From: Lethocerus indicus
Lineage: Eukaryota; Arthropoda; Insecta; Hemiptera; Belostomatidae
Assembly (NCBI GenBank): GCA_019843655.1
Contig: JACDQD010000004.1
Coordinates: 8,556,001-8,620,000, forward strand
Direction of reading: 5' to 3'
Length of the DNA: 64,000 bases
The translations under genes and the position numbers were made by a program. The notes under the pieces are model-generated. The model saw nothing but the letters and a program-made list of their open reading frames with translations, was not told where the DNA came from and made no database searches. Below, one piece after another: positions 13,131 through 25,980 of this stretch. The first letter of the stretch is position 1. The number at the start of each line of letters is the position of its first letter.

Positions 13131-14280
13131 CACTCGGAATAATCCGGTCCCCAGGGGGGGGGGCGTCCCGTGGAAGCGCCGGCGGAATTTCAATGATAAC
13201 TTAATCGGATTTGATCCTCGTGTATTGCGGCTTTACACCGACATGGGCGATGAATGCTAAGAGAAAGCACCGGCTCCCCGCTACGAACCCGACGTGGAAA
13301 AACCGAAATCGACAATGCCATTCGGGACTGCGAGATTATTATAATATAAAGCAAAGGCGATATACGTAAGTGTTCGGGCGTCGGATTGATACGCTTAGTA
13401 AATTGGGATATTCTCAATGTAAAATTATAATTTAACGTTATTGCAAAGTAAATAATGAAATGCGTCATATTAGAGTCTACGTTCCGTGAAGAGTATTGGG
13501 CCACATCAGATCACCGTCGGTCCTAGTTTATAGCTCGTCCTCCCATTTCCCGCAACATCCGCATACAGTTCTACTAGTTTAAAACAGGAAATAATTTTAA
13601 ATGTTCCGATTTTCTCCAGTTTTTTCCAGAACTGGGGGGAAAAAAGCGGAGTCTTTTACTTCCGGTATTACAAGGGTGGGGGAAGCGAGAGAAGAGTGAG
13701 CGAGAGAGGGCCGGAAATATTCATCAGAGCTGTGGCACGGCCCGGGGCCAAATGTGAATTTTAATTGTCGCCTCCCACTCGACAAGTCGAGTACGGGCCC
13801 TCCCGTTTCTTTAAGTAATAAAAGCCTCCGACCGACCGGGGCCCTATTCCGCCCCCCGACCCGGGAGGGCTTTCTCATTTTTTTAAAAGGGTGGCCGGTG
13901 ACAGACCGCCGTTTTTTCGCTGTTCGGAGGCCGCCCGCCGCCCGATAATTAATTAATGCCGGAGGCGAGGGTCTGCGGAATTCGCCGTAGGAATGTCTAG
14001 GCCGGACGTAAAAAGCCGGCAGTGATCCGCTCCCTGCCCGTCCTTTCTCCGCTCGCCACTTTATCGGTATATGAAATTCCATCGACTCTCCGCCGCCCAG
14101 CCCCCCTCTGTCCCCGCAATTTGTCGACCACCCATTACCGGTCCCCGTCCAATAACTCCCCAAATCATCGCTCCATGTATATTATATCCGAATTACGGGC
14201 CCATATTATCATTCCATATAATCTGATTATACCTAGTTACCTACTCACGTTTCCACAGTAACGTATCGTATAGGTATCAT
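13131..14280. other. long GC island holding the longest open frame of the window
   Basis: This is a CpG-rich island with a run of ten G at 13154-13163. The minus-strand frame at 13597-14163 is 188 codons long, but its translation is a low-information mix of R, G, P and S, and another frame on the plus strand is open across 13754-13948. No start context, splice signals or domain back it up. I treat the island as non-coding or regulatory rather than as a gene. Confidence 0.5.
13948..13962. promoter_or_regulatory. ATTAATTAATGCCGG motif, copy 1
   Basis: The 15-mer attaattaatgccgg occurs here at the AT/GC boundary of an island and again exactly at 53484-53498. A near copy (attaattaatgcgg) is at 52982-52995. 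ATTAATTAAT holds overlapping TAAT cores of the kind bound by homeodomain proteins. A regulatory role is inference only. Confidence 0.2.
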
Positions 14281-17200
14281 TTTGATTTTTTGAATATTAA
14301 TAATTTGTATAGTGTATTAATAAAGAATACGAGAAGAGAAAAAAAATGTAAACATGAGGAAGAATATACATCTGTTGGAAGAAGAGATTTCCAAAAACAA
14401 AAAAATAACAGTAATAATCTGAGACATAAATCTCCGATTGGTTGGAAAGAAGGTAAATATTGAAATTATTTTTGGTTTGTTAATTACTGTTAATACGGTT
14501 ATACAGATTAATATAATTGAATTCTATTTATTAACGAAGTAATTGTTGCTTTCAACTGGGATTCAATATGTGCGAACAAAAAGATTTCTATTCATTCGTC
14601 CGTATCGCGTAATCCGTTACAGAATCGATTTACAACGCGGGGCGAGTCAAATTGGAAGCTCGACGACGGTCCCGATGGCCCTGGAACGGAAAGATGATTA
14701 AAGCCTGCCCCGTTCGGGAGAAACTGTCTCAGTCCCATTTAGGGAACCGTCCCACCGAAAGGGTTTCCGAGTCCAATCATAGGTCGAATTCAAACAGAAT
14801 TCCCAATAATGGGCTTTTTTTCACCGGTTGAAAAATTGCCAATCGGCCGACTATCACAGCGCCGTGAGTGCTGGAATTTATGACTGGTACTAAAAGTTTT
14901 AACAAAGGTTGTCTATTGTCGATTACCCCGGACCCCCTTAATGGGTTCATCCGGGATAAATAATAAATGTCCGGTATTTCCTCGGAAAATGTCAGTCATC
15001 GCGTATAACTAATGTAATGTCAGTAAAATATAATTTTCTTTTCATCCGGATATTATATATGGCAGTTTTCTTTATATGAACTGATTATAGAAGTTACATT
15101 TAAATCCTAACGCCAGATACAGCCCGTTACCAAAACAAAAATGCCCTCTATTCTTGAATCGGCCATCATGATTCCTTTCTAACGACAGGACATAAACGAA
15201 GACGATATTGCGATATAAATTGAATTATACGATCGAACATTTTCATGTTACCACATCTCAAAGGGTTTTGAAAATTATATCAGTATAATTTAATTAAAAC
15301 AGGAGTTATCGCTCGTACATATTGCTATTGGGACGTTATACGTTTTTGTTTATATAATATTACATAGCGGCTAAATGCAGAATATCTAAGCGACTCTCAA
15401 TAATATCGGTTGGCATCGACATCGCTAGAGTATTACTGCGAGAGACAGTAATCCCGATGAAACATCCTTTTTTTCAGATAGCGGATCTTAGTGTGGATAG
15501 GGATCGGAATCAAACAAAAGGGACGTGGGGGTTGTCGGTTTGATTTAGGTTGGTTGGGCGGGCAGGCGAAAAGTTGTGTCCCCGGGTGGCTGTTGAGGTG
15601 GGCACAGTCTCCCCTTGCTCCCTTGCCCTTGCCCCATTCAATTTGTCCGCAGGCCCAATCGCCTGATTGGTCCCAACACGCATTAGCCTATTAGCGTCAA
15701 GCCCACCGGAACCGGCAACAGCCCTCTGGCACACTATTCGTCTTCGCGCTATCTAACGGATTGATCAGCCTTCGAATTCCAGTGACAGGCCGAACGCGTT
15801 TTATTTTCAATTGCAAACTTGAATCAATCCACTAATATATTTTCCCCATTCAGAAACCAAAATAGTCGAGCGATGTTATCGAAGTGATGATAATTTAAGA
15901 CGCTCACTTGGCGATTCCTTGGAATATTATCAATTTTGCTATCTTACGCTATACCGGTTTGGGCTTCTCACGAAGAGGGGTACGCCGTGTTCGGATGTTG
16001 GCCCACGGCCGATAATTAATCCTGATTTCTCAACGTCTCTAAATAAGTCAGATTTAGTAATTACAGTAATTACAGGCCGTTCTCAGGGGTCCTGAGGTGT
16101 TTACTCTGTTAATGTCTTGGGACTTGTGGGCTGCTTAATGTTATATGTTGGTGCGTAATTATTCTCAATGTAGGGTGCTATTAATGTGAGCTGGGGCAGC
16201 GGAGTTGCCGGACCGCTCTACACTAGTGCATCGCTGGCATGTATAATGAAAGTAGGTTAGAGATAAGGAGTAATTAAAGGAAAATTCCAATGTCGCCGGC
16301 GATAGAGGCTCAGACAAAACATAGAGGCAAACTTCGAAAACACGCCAATGCCCCCGCCATCGTCCTGCCAGAGTTACCCAAAAAACCCCACTGGCCAAGC
16401 AAAAAACATGCCGCAAGGAGGAGGGTCCTCATACCGAGCTGGAAGAACCCTGAACATAATGCAAACTGTTACGGTGTTGTGAAACCTGTAAATATGCCAC
16501 TTTAAGTGACTTTGTCAACAGTGTTACACCGCTAACGACGGTATAAACTGTAACTATTTGTTTATTGTGTAAAATATATTATTGTGTAATATGTGAATTT
16601 AAAGAAATATACACAAAAATGTAATTAAAATACCAAGGGATTAGAATTATGTAACATAAACATTGGGCCCGGAGTTGGATGGTCGGGTAGAGTGAATTTC
16701 TATTTATAAATTCCTACTGACAAAACGGAATTTATGTGGATTTCAGTAAGAGATTCTGTTATATCTTCAGGACCTGTACCAAACGGATTTTACGGAAATC
16801 ACCTGATTCAAATTAATGATCTTTGAGGAACGCATTTTTTCACATCCCATATTAAATATGCTGGAGGTCCATACTGTCCGGCCAATATCCAGGGAGGTGG
16901 GAGGAGCTAATCCGCCCTCCAACAAGATGCAACGCACGCCGCGGCACAATTCATCATTGAATTTCACTTTTTATTTTTCAATTTCGCCCTAATAAAAGGG
17001 GGAGACTCCCAAACTGGCCCGGCCCGAATGAATGGAGGCTTTAATAAAGGTGTCGTTGTTCTCTATATTAATTTTTCCCTTCCCGTATATTGAGTCCAAA
17101 ATTTATTGCAATTTTCACCCTACACGCGGCCCCCCTCCCTACCCAGAATATCCATCTAGAACCGTCAACCAGATATTACGAATTCGGCATACCTTAACTT

Positions 17201-17500
17201 CTATAACGTGACGGTCCGTTGAATTATTACTAATTGTTAGTCAATGTAATTGAAATGGATATTAAATGAACCGGCTACAAGATTGGTATTTACTTGTAAA
17301 AATAATTAACGTTGCTATAGTTGGGCAATTTAATCGTTCGTTAGACTCAAATATGTTTACCTAATAGTTATTTTTCTCTATCCTAGATATAAATAAGGTC
17401 ATGATACTGTATAAAATAAATAAATTGTAACTTATTTCGTTATCATGTTTAATATATTTGATTATAAAGACATTTGCGGGAAAAGGAGTAATTATTGAAG
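14281..17500. other. AT-rich non-coding sequence with GC patches
   Basis: No gene is recognised. GC patches lie at about 14630-14960 and 15480-15780. A strong acceptor-like sequence, cctttttttcag, ends at 15477 and is followed by 22 open codons in one frame, with no convincing donor. Mid-GC sequence at 16080-16500 has open frames on both strands with no identifiable domain. Confidence 0.5.
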
Positions 17501-17509
17501 GGGAATTTG

Positions 17510-17680
17510 GAGTCACTTGGATTGTGGTCTGCAGCGCGGTCTAAATGCCACGACCCAGGTTCAAATACCGGTGGTGGACCAGAAGATTTTCATTCCGTTG
17601 CTAACACGAATATCAGAATACCAATTCTTTACCATAACAGGTGATGAATTGTGGTGTATTTGACAAGTAATTTGATAGAG
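17510..17680 (+). mobile_element. possible tRNA-derived SINE relic
   Basis: A box-B-like word, GGTTCAAATAC, lies at 17558-17568. It is preceded about 28 nt upstream by a degenerate box-A-like word (TGGTCTGCAGCG, near 17526-17537). This is close to the spacing of the internal RNA polymerase III promoter of tRNA-derived SINEs. The arms do not fold into a convincing cloverleaf, so it is not a functional tRNA gene. The following 100 bp could be the SINE body. No poly-A tail or target-site duplication was identified. Confidence 0.3.
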
Positions 17681-17689
17681 GACTTAAGG

Positions 17690-18271
17690 AGGTGATAACA
17701 GCATTTATTCATTTATGCGCATTTATTTTTTCAGGCGTCGAAAAAATCAACATCAAACTAATTATAAATTTTAGCATTATGTTTGTTTCAACAGAAAAAC
17801 GTTAACAAAATTACAAACTCTTTTGATCTACTCCAGCTCTGCCGAATAAAAGCGCACGTATTAGGTATTCCTTTTAATTTACGACTGCTGCCCATTTAAA
17901 CAGTAAAATTTCACACGAATTTTGGGAAGCGTACCTAAGACATTTTCGGCCGGCAAAGGATGAATTACGGCCCGTGACATTAACGAGATACAGCAAAAGG
18001 TTAATTATGGGCTGCCAGGTACCAAGGCATAGAGTCTGCCTTAACCTTCTCTCGAACATACAAGCACAAAAGGTCTCCGGGAAGATTATTCGTAAATAAG
18101 CTGTAAGGAAACTATCATTTTTACAGCCAATGAACTTATATAATGCGTGTTTAATTGACTCTTATAACTGCAGATATTTTGCTTTGTTTATGGTTACATT
18201 AATCCGTAGTTTATTACTTAGGTGCTTAATAATTAAAGACTAAATAACTAAAGCGGATGGCAATTTTTCAG
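17690..18271. other. AT-rich non-coding sequence
   Basis: No gene is recognised. Two acceptor-like sequences on the plus strand, tttattttttcag near 17734 and caatttttcag ending at 18271, are the only notable signals. Confidence 0.5.
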
Positions 18272-18402
18272 GCACCGGATTTCCCCGAGGGGCACGTCCT
18301 GCGATCCGCTCGAGGCGCAAGAGGAGTTTCAGCGGACCCCGAGGCCCTAACGTGTTGTTCAATAAGGACAGTTATAACGAAGGACTTCGGGCTACAAACT
18401 AC
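18272..18402 (+). other. candidate internal exon (unverified)
   Basis: The acceptor-like caatttttcag ends at 18271. The next 131 nt are stop-free in one frame (beginning A-P-D-F-P-E-G-H) and end at a donor-like AC|GTGAGA at 18403. The other two frames close earlier. The translation is rich in R, A and T, matches no domain I recognise, and lies in a GC-rich island where open frames are common. I infer a possible cassette exon. Chance is the main alternative. Confidence 0.15.
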
Positions 18403-20940
18403 GTGAGAGGTGGAGGAATTCTGCATTGTTGGCCGGGTCGGTAGTCTGTGTGTGCGGGGCTGCCCCAGTGTGTTTGTGTGCGTATGCGGTGTCCTTTCCC
18501 AGTTCGGGCGGGATATTAATTAATTCGGTAATTAATACCACACTAACCAACTCTCGGGAAGGAAGGTCGATAACGGGGCGAAAGGATAGCTCGGGCGCTG
18601 CAAATTGATAGGGCCACACTTCAAACTGAGCGCACTCAAGCAGCAACATAATATTAAAGACTGACCGCATTATTTATTTGGCTGTAGGTATATTCTAAAA
18701 TTTTAGGAAATCTCATTTATTACCAATTAGTCTTATTATGTGTTTGTAGTGGCTGATAAACTGGAACGCGAAAGAAATTCACCGATAATTTCGCTTACAA
18801 GAGGTACATAATAATCGTGGACTGGAAGGATCTGGAAACAAATATTACGAACCGGTATCCGAGACAACGTATGCTGTTAAGAGAGGAGAAGGGAGAAGGT
18901 AAAGGGCAACAGAGGTTTATTAGCCTGCGGGGGTCCTTTTGTCGGTATCGGATTTTCCTCTTAATTTGTGCCGGCTCGAATCTTGCGGGGTCCCGCAGCC
19001 CCCTCCATTTACATTTACTATGGGTCGCCTCGTTATAAGGCATTAAATTTATGATAGGTTGGAAAATAATATTCAACCCCGTTAAATCGTATTTAATCAA
19101 CAGAGCCCCGAGTGTCGCCCTCGGGCTGTTATTACGTGGGAGAGTGAGATCTGCCGGCTGGGGGGCCGGAGCCGAATTCGTGGCCCGGGGTCCTCTCACT
19201 CGGGTGGTAGTTTTCCGAACCGGGGCGTCATCATCCAATTTGCAGCCCACCCCTAATAACCGGCCGGGTTAGACCGCTAAATCGGCGGCAAAAATTGGTC
19301 TGCCCTCATTTTTAACCTCGTTCCACATCCGACTCACCTCGATACTCCCCGCCACTATGTTTCCGACTGGGGGATTCTCGAAATCAAATTACCAAGATGT
19401 GATTTTGTCAAATCATCCACTTTTTTCATCTTTCGACAAATTTTTGAATATTTATGCTAATACCTATTGCGGCATGTTTAGCATATAATACTAGTACATT
19501 ACCTAAATATACATATAATTATAAAACTGTAATAATTGTATATTTCGAGATATTTCATTAAAAAAAGGTTTTGAAACAACATTTACACTATAGACTAATG
19601 TATAGAAATAGTCGACATTTCATATAATAGATCGAATCCCAGTTAATTAAACCCTATAAAATACCTGAACAATATTAGAACAGTATAACAACACAACCAT
19701 ATAACATTGAATTTAAGTGGAACATTATTTTCGGGTGTCTCACACACGATGTGCCGCTTTTATAATCATATAACGTAACCCCTTGCGTGAAATTTACACG
19801 TGTTCACAAAAAAATGAATATTCTTCCGAAGGAAGGTGAGAAGAGCAGGAAAGGAGAGAGGCGGCGGTCGCTACATCGGTGGCACGAAAAAGTCAACCGG
19901 ACTTGAATAATTACCGCATAAATATTCATAGCTGTTCCCGGGTATATTTTCCAGGTTGTTTCACCAGAAACCGACCTAAACTGAGGGAATTACCTGGCGC
20001 ATGTTACAGAATTGTAAAACTTACAGAAACGCTTGACGACACAATTGACTCACCCATAACAAATAAATGATGAACACTATGACATTGTTCCAAAGTTATT
20101 CTGTTAGAGCCTAAAGTTTTATTGGCTGTAAAATTATATTATCCACGTGATCGAATGTGTATTTTGAGGCTATAAGAAGAGGTCAATATATGTGGTCGGG
20201 ACCTTTGAATATAAAAGCCGAGTTCATAAATATTTCATAAGAAATTTTCCCACCGATATGTAAACATGGATTTTATCCTGAAATCAATTTCTTATACAAT
20301 TCCAGTTGCAACGACATATATTCATAGTACTTATTCTTGAATGATTTAAACTTCCTCCACTTTTATCGTCGCCGGCGCTGTTAGGGGGAAAGTTGTTTCC
20401 CCATTATTTTTCAATCGAAATCCGATTAAGCGAACAGGAGGCAAATAGAAATGAAAATACAAATGTCCAACGTTTGTAATCCTTAGTGTAAAAAATGCCC
20501 CCACCCACCCCGTTGAATCCAATATCCGGTTTAATTCTTCGGCGCTTAACTTTTTATTAAATCCGAAGTTACGACGAGGCGGAGCACTCAAAAGTGATTT
20601 ATAACTCTTTTTACCCAACATCCAGCAAGCTCGCCGACCGCCCGACCTTTCCGTCGGAGATGAATTGGAATTGTTCGACGCTCCGAGATTATTTTACCGG
20701 AATGCAGATATGGAAAATTACCCACTTCGAAACGTTCCTTCCTTCTCGAATTATATAACATACATAATACCAATAGTAGTGTCCTAAATCGGGTAATATT
20801 GGAAGCCACCTACTACCACAATATTATACATATAACATTATCAGCAATCTAAAATGCATGAGATTTCTGCGGTTGTTTGCTACCAGTTAAAATGTCCAAT
20901 TTAAAGTATTACTGGTTCTAAATTGTTGTCTACTATTCTA
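18403..20940. other. non-coding sequence with GC islands at 18.4-18.6 and 18.9-19.4 kb
   Basis: No gene is recognised. The 151-codon minus frame at 18795-19250 is overlapped by plus-strand frames at 18817-19038 and 19051-19272, a GC-composition effect. From 19400 to 20300 the sequence is AT-rich and featureless to my reading. Confidence 0.55.
18514..18537. promoter_or_regulatory. inverted TAATTA cluster
   Basis: The arms TATTAATTA and TAATTAATA form a perfect 9-bp inverted repeat separated by six bases (attcgg). Each arm contains a TAATTA core, the canonical dimeric homeodomain site. The cluster is embedded in a GC-rich island. Regulatory function is inference. Confidence 0.3.
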
Positions 20941-20950
20941 ATTTTTCAGC

Positions 20951-21061
20951 TCATGCGTTTTACAAGATAGAAACTATAGTTTATATCAACGAGAAGGGAT
21001 TTATCGTACACGAAATGCTGCTAGAATAACGACAACAATAAAGGAAGAAGCTCTTCGGTAG
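20951..21061 (+). pseudogene. weak FLYWCH-like pseudo-exon candidate
   Basis: A good acceptor-like sequence (tattctaatttttcag, with a CTAAT branch-point-like word) ends at 20949. One frame after it stays open for 36 codons and reads ...NYSLYQREGIYRTRN...ARITTT.... This resembles the back half of a FLYWCH zinc finger, in which GYxYxLxxxxxxxYWRC is followed by CxARxTT, but the W-R-C and the second cysteine are missing. It could be a decayed copy of the same family as the element at 41.3 kb, or a coincidence. The acceptor is real in sequence. Its use is unknown. Confidence 0.2.
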
Positions 21062-24000
21062 ATAATACAGTGTAATTTGATCATTTCAGATAATAGATAT
21101 TGCGTTAAAATGTTGTGCCTACTTCATATCATGACTTAGCTACAGTGTCAGTAATGCGTTCGGTTATTGCCTCGTTATTACCCTCCGAATCGATTTCATT
21201 TTGTGCGTAGAGCGGGGGTGACTGGCAAGTGAAGTTATTCTGGCGTAACGCACATTCGGGCGTCCTTCCGACTTCCCAGAAACAATTATACGGTGGGGAG
21301 GGCTTCGTTTATCACAGCGGTCCCCTTGCTCCCTAAATAATACTGTTTACCTCCGACCGTCGAAGCCACTCACGCGAGACTCGTCTGCAATTGATTGGAC
21401 ATCAATAAAAAAAAACTCCCCTCACGACCCGCTCTCGTATATGGGAGACGTTATCCTCTAATGGACTGTTATCAAGAAGACCACGGGGGCTCTTACTTTT
21501 TAATCGATGGCCCCGGCATTGCCGCTCCAATCGCAAACGACGGTCGCCATCCTTGTACGGTTCCGCTAAATCCCTTTGGCTTATATATTAGTCGAAGATA
21601 ATCGATACAAGAGCGTATCTTGTTCTCCGAGATTATCTCAATAAATTCTATTATATCTATATGTTGTTTTGGGTATGATAGTAGTGTAAATTAACTCCGG
21701 CAGAAGTTATCAACTAACAATGTACAAACTTACAATAGCTATTTAACGACTAATGCAATCGTAGTAAGATTATTTTTTAATCCAATTAAAAGTACGAATC
21801 CAGTCAGCAGGAGAGGCTGATCCGATTCAAATCGGATAAACATAAGTTTCGCAGTTTAGAATCCCCGTTAAATGTACACAAAGTTAATTAAATTGGCAAA
21901 GATCTTTATCAAAATAGAGTCACCTAAGATATATTGCATTGTAAGTTTATCTACGGAACTTCATATAACTCTACTTGTGCCGTAGAAGGTCATAAACGAC
22001 ATCGTGTATTAAAGAGAACACGCCGCGACGTCCTTATTGCGACAATCGCAACCGACCGCCGCCGCCCCACTTTCTTATATAACCCGATATAAGGAGAACG
22101 AAGTAATTAAACTCGGTTAAATTTAATTCAGAGGGGACCGTAGCGAGGGCGATGGAAGAGGCGGGGTAGGCGCGGTGCTCTCTCGTCCAACAAAACAAGT
22201 ATAGGAGTGCAAGACAAAAGGTAGAAATCCAATTATCAGGGGGAACAGTGGGCCGTGCGACAATGGGAAACACAAAGCTGGGACCGACGCCTTACTTACA
22301 CCGGCGGTGGGCGGGCCGTACACCCCGCGCAATAAATTACTAGGCACAATAATGGGCCGACGTCACGCCCCGGCTCGCGAAATTGTACTTGGGGGTGGAC
22401 GGGGGGCGGGCGTGCAATAAGAATTTTTAGGGGGTCCAGAGTGGTGAGGGTCGCGGGTGGCGTTATCGCCCGCCCACCGCCGGCCTCGTCGGAATGCGCG
22501 AGGCGACGCCCCGGCCTAAATAATAGTCGCAATTATAACACGACCCTCCCCTTCCCCCCCGGCTGGACCGATCGGCGCACTCGGTTATTAACTTAGAAAC
22601 ACTGGTCGCCTCTTCCGCTTCGGATTATTACTTTAATGAGACTGAAGCAAATGAAAAATCAGGCATAAGTTGCGAAACATACGGGACAGGGTCGCCGCTT
22701 CGGCCTTATGCGGTAGTATCAACCGAATAAATGCACGATGCCGATCGGGTTTAATATCCGTGTTAATGTGGAGCCTCGTAAATTCGCATATTTGGAGAAC
22801 TGTTGGGACGTCCAAGTCGGCCCCCGGTCGAGGCCCATAAAACGCGGTAATGAAGCGTAATAATGGATCGCTCCCTTCTCTCGCGGTTCAAGCGTTAAAT
22901 GGCCGGAAAAACTTTGCGTGCGTAATCGGTTCTCGGTGTGAAACGTTATTTTTGTCAAGAATTTATAGTAGGCGGGGGAAAATATAAAATAAATAGAGGA
23001 ATAGAAATATGAAAACTTAGAAACTCTGAACCTAAGTATTAGGGAATTTAAGGTATTTGCATCGCGACCTCGAACATCATTATCTACAGTACCTTTCCAT
23101 AAATAATATAATAAGTCGGTAGCCGAAACGAATTTCGGCTGGCGGTGAAACACAGTCAATATATGAAATATAGACGGAAAATATTACGTCATATTTTGGT
23201 GCGGGTCTATGTAATGAAACATACTTACAACGGCGATATATAGACTGCCTGCTATCGGCGATATATTTCCCTCTAATCAGAGTCCGAATGCACAATGGAA
23301 TTTTAATTAGTCAGGGGATCTCCCTCCAATCGGGTAATTATTAACGAATACCAACGGTGTATCGTCGAATTTCACGTAACTTTCGGCAGTACTGCGTCAC
23401 GTTTCTACGCGTAGTACATTTTCCTAAATTTTCAGTAAATAGTTGAAATGGCGATAAATAAATAATGTTCACAATATCGAGGTTACGAGCGGAGCGAATC
23501 GAAAGACGGGCGGTCACAAAGCGATAGGAGGGCAAACAGGCGGGCCCATCTCAATATGGACCCGTCCCACTTTAAATAGACCGGTCAGAGCAAGCAACAG
23601 TCAGGGGACAACCCTCTCCAAACAGCCTACGATTCGGGCCCTGAATAGAACCGGGGATGGCCCCACTGTTGACACTCAAGGTCCCCGCGCCCCGCGGAGC
23701 ACCGCCGTACAAATAGTTTAACCTATTTATAATAAAATACCACCCTCCCCTTTTTGGAAAATTAGTTTTTGATAGCGGTAAGGAGGAAGCGTAAGCATAT
23801 TAATCATTACAATAAATAAATGTTATTGTATTAATGACATAATTCACTGCAATTTGTTGTAAATAGTTTGCGATTCTTCCGTAAACTGGGAGCAAAATGT
23901 AATAACGCTAATAGTACGGATTATCATTGTGTCGGGGGGTTATTTGTGCCCTCTTGTTTAGTCGTTCAACGGTATTAAAAAAAAAATAAGAGCGGCGCGT

Positions 24001-25980
24001 TGATAACCCGACGGATGTGGGAAGGCGAGGGAGTGGGACTGGGGAATAATGGAAAGGAAGCAGATAACAAGCGAGAGGGGGCAAAAGTGAAACGGATACG
24101 GCTCCGGGTGGGAGCTTACAGGGAAAACACATTAGGAGAATCACAACGAATTATTTTACCACTCCGCATTACCGCCTTTCAACTCAGCCCCTGGAAAACA
24201 GTACCCACTAATTCCTTGTAGTTCGCGGCTCAAAAACGTTCAGTGTCCAAAAAGACGCGAACTACAGACTAAATATGCGAACAGCATTATTTTGATTATT
24301 TTTTTGACAATCGCCCTATTCATTTGCCTAGGTATAATATAGATTATAATAGTAGAATTGCGATTAAACGAAAGAAGTCTACCCTCTCTGCAAATAACCG
24401 AGCTGGCAGAGAACAATGAGCTCAGCGTTTCGGAACAATGGGAGCGGTTTAACGAATTTCCGAGATCATTTAACCGAACGAGAGATGTCGGGCCGGGTGG
24501 CTATCGAGTCTCAACAATGCAGTTAATCATCGGCCGAGTATTCCGACACGTATATTGTGTCGGGGAGCGTGGGAGAGAGGGAGTGTGTGACAGGGAGGCT
24601 CCTGTCTCTGGCTCTAATGCCCCTCTATGCCCCCAACCGAGACCCGAGCCCGCTTGACGTATGGGGCCTTTGTTCTAGGATTATTGCCCGCGGCATAAAT
24701 TAAATTTAACTATTCCCCGACAACGCCCACCGCCCGCTTTCCCCCCTAAACGCTACTTCCTCCGAGGTATTTTGACGAGCCTTGGATTATATTCAACGAG
24801 AGCAAAATTAATAGACTAGTGAACCATCAGTATTATGTAAGGTCAGTACCTGTTTTTTTTTTATTACGAAACTATTTTAATTTAATGTACGCGATTGATG
24901 GACCGTGCTTGGTACACATTTGTCACGGGATAACTTTTTTAAGGGAGGGCAATAACTTCATAACTCATTAAGGGTGTCATCATTTCATTATTAATAACTA
25001 CAAGTGTCTGTATGGTAAATCTTATGGAAGGGAAAAATTAATACCCGTCTTAATAATCTAAGGAGTGTTGAGTACGGAAAGTGGACCTTCCGGATTCCAT
25101 TCACTATATTGGTCCGAACCTCATCTAATCCTTAATATGAGGGGAGGGAGAACGTAGGCCGGGAGGGGCGGGGCGGTATAGGCCGGTGTATTAACAGTTT
25201 TCCGCCCCGGGGCGAACGGTAGGCAGGAAGAGGGAGGGGGTCCAGGCTTGTTCGGTCTACTGGACCGTAATAATGCCTACGGTTATGTTACAGACAGAAC
25301 GCATTACCCAAATACACGGCCAGTCCATCCCACCGCCTGGATGGCTATTGAATAAAAGGTAGACACAACTATCGCTCGTTCTACGTGCTGATGTTTCTTA
25401 ACACATGTTGCGTCAATAACAGCCGGTCTAATGTCTCGATCACATTATAAACGCTTTTAACGTAGCTTTCCGGTACGGCGCGAAATAAGCACGTGACAAT
25501 AACATGGCGGAACGATGTTACTACGCCCACCATCCTCCCCTCGCGGACGTTCCATAGAGGGAGCATTAATGGCGGGGCCCTGTATACCGGTAATGCCTTA
25601 TGCCTGTTGCCGGTTAGGGCTACTTCGGGGCTGCGGCTCCAGTTTTGATAGGAGCAAAACCGTGTTTATAGTTTGAAGAGGGAGGAGGGAGGCATGTGCG
25701 TACACATGCAGATATTGTGGCACAACATTTACATTTCTGAAACACTCTGGTGGGCGGCCACTAGTGCCCGCGGCGAAAGCAAATATACTGGCCGGCCGGG
25801 CCGGGTCCGCTCCCCGGGGGGCCGGCTCCCTCTTTGCGCCTCCCTTTTAGGCCCCATTTTTGACTCTGCCCGTACCCAAATAAACCCCGTCCTCCCTCTT
25901 ACTCTACATCGGCTTTATACGACCTTTCTTTCAAGTTCCCCTTCGACAGCGACCGATAAGTGACTTTTGGACACGTAGAA
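21062..25980. other. densest cluster of GC islands, no gene recognised
   Basis: GC-rich, CpG-rich islands at about 21180-21560, 22020-22920, 23500-23720, 24000-24220, 24400-24790 and 25140-25960 nearly merge. Open frames of 60-146 codons (for example 22719-23159 minus) overlap each other on both strands and have no recognisable domain. A G-rich stretch at about 22389-22412 (ggggg, gggggg and ggg runs) may form a two-tier G-quadruplex. Confidence 0.55.

Noticed and set aside
13597..14163. 188-codon minus-strand open frame, the longest in the window
   Set aside because: It lies in a GC-rich island where stops are rare, is overlapped by an opposite-strand frame, has low-information R/G/P/S-rich translation, and shows no domain or splice support.
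17700..17745. Strong acceptor-like tttattttttcag on the plus strand
   Set aside because: The following frames close quickly or give unremarkable translation, and no donor follows.
18795..19250. 151-codon minus-strand frame
   Set aside because: GC island artefact; plus-strand frames are open over the same bases and no motif is present.
22719..23159. 146-codon minus-strand frame
   Set aside because: No recognisable domain, shadowed by other minus-strand frames in different phases, composition-driven.
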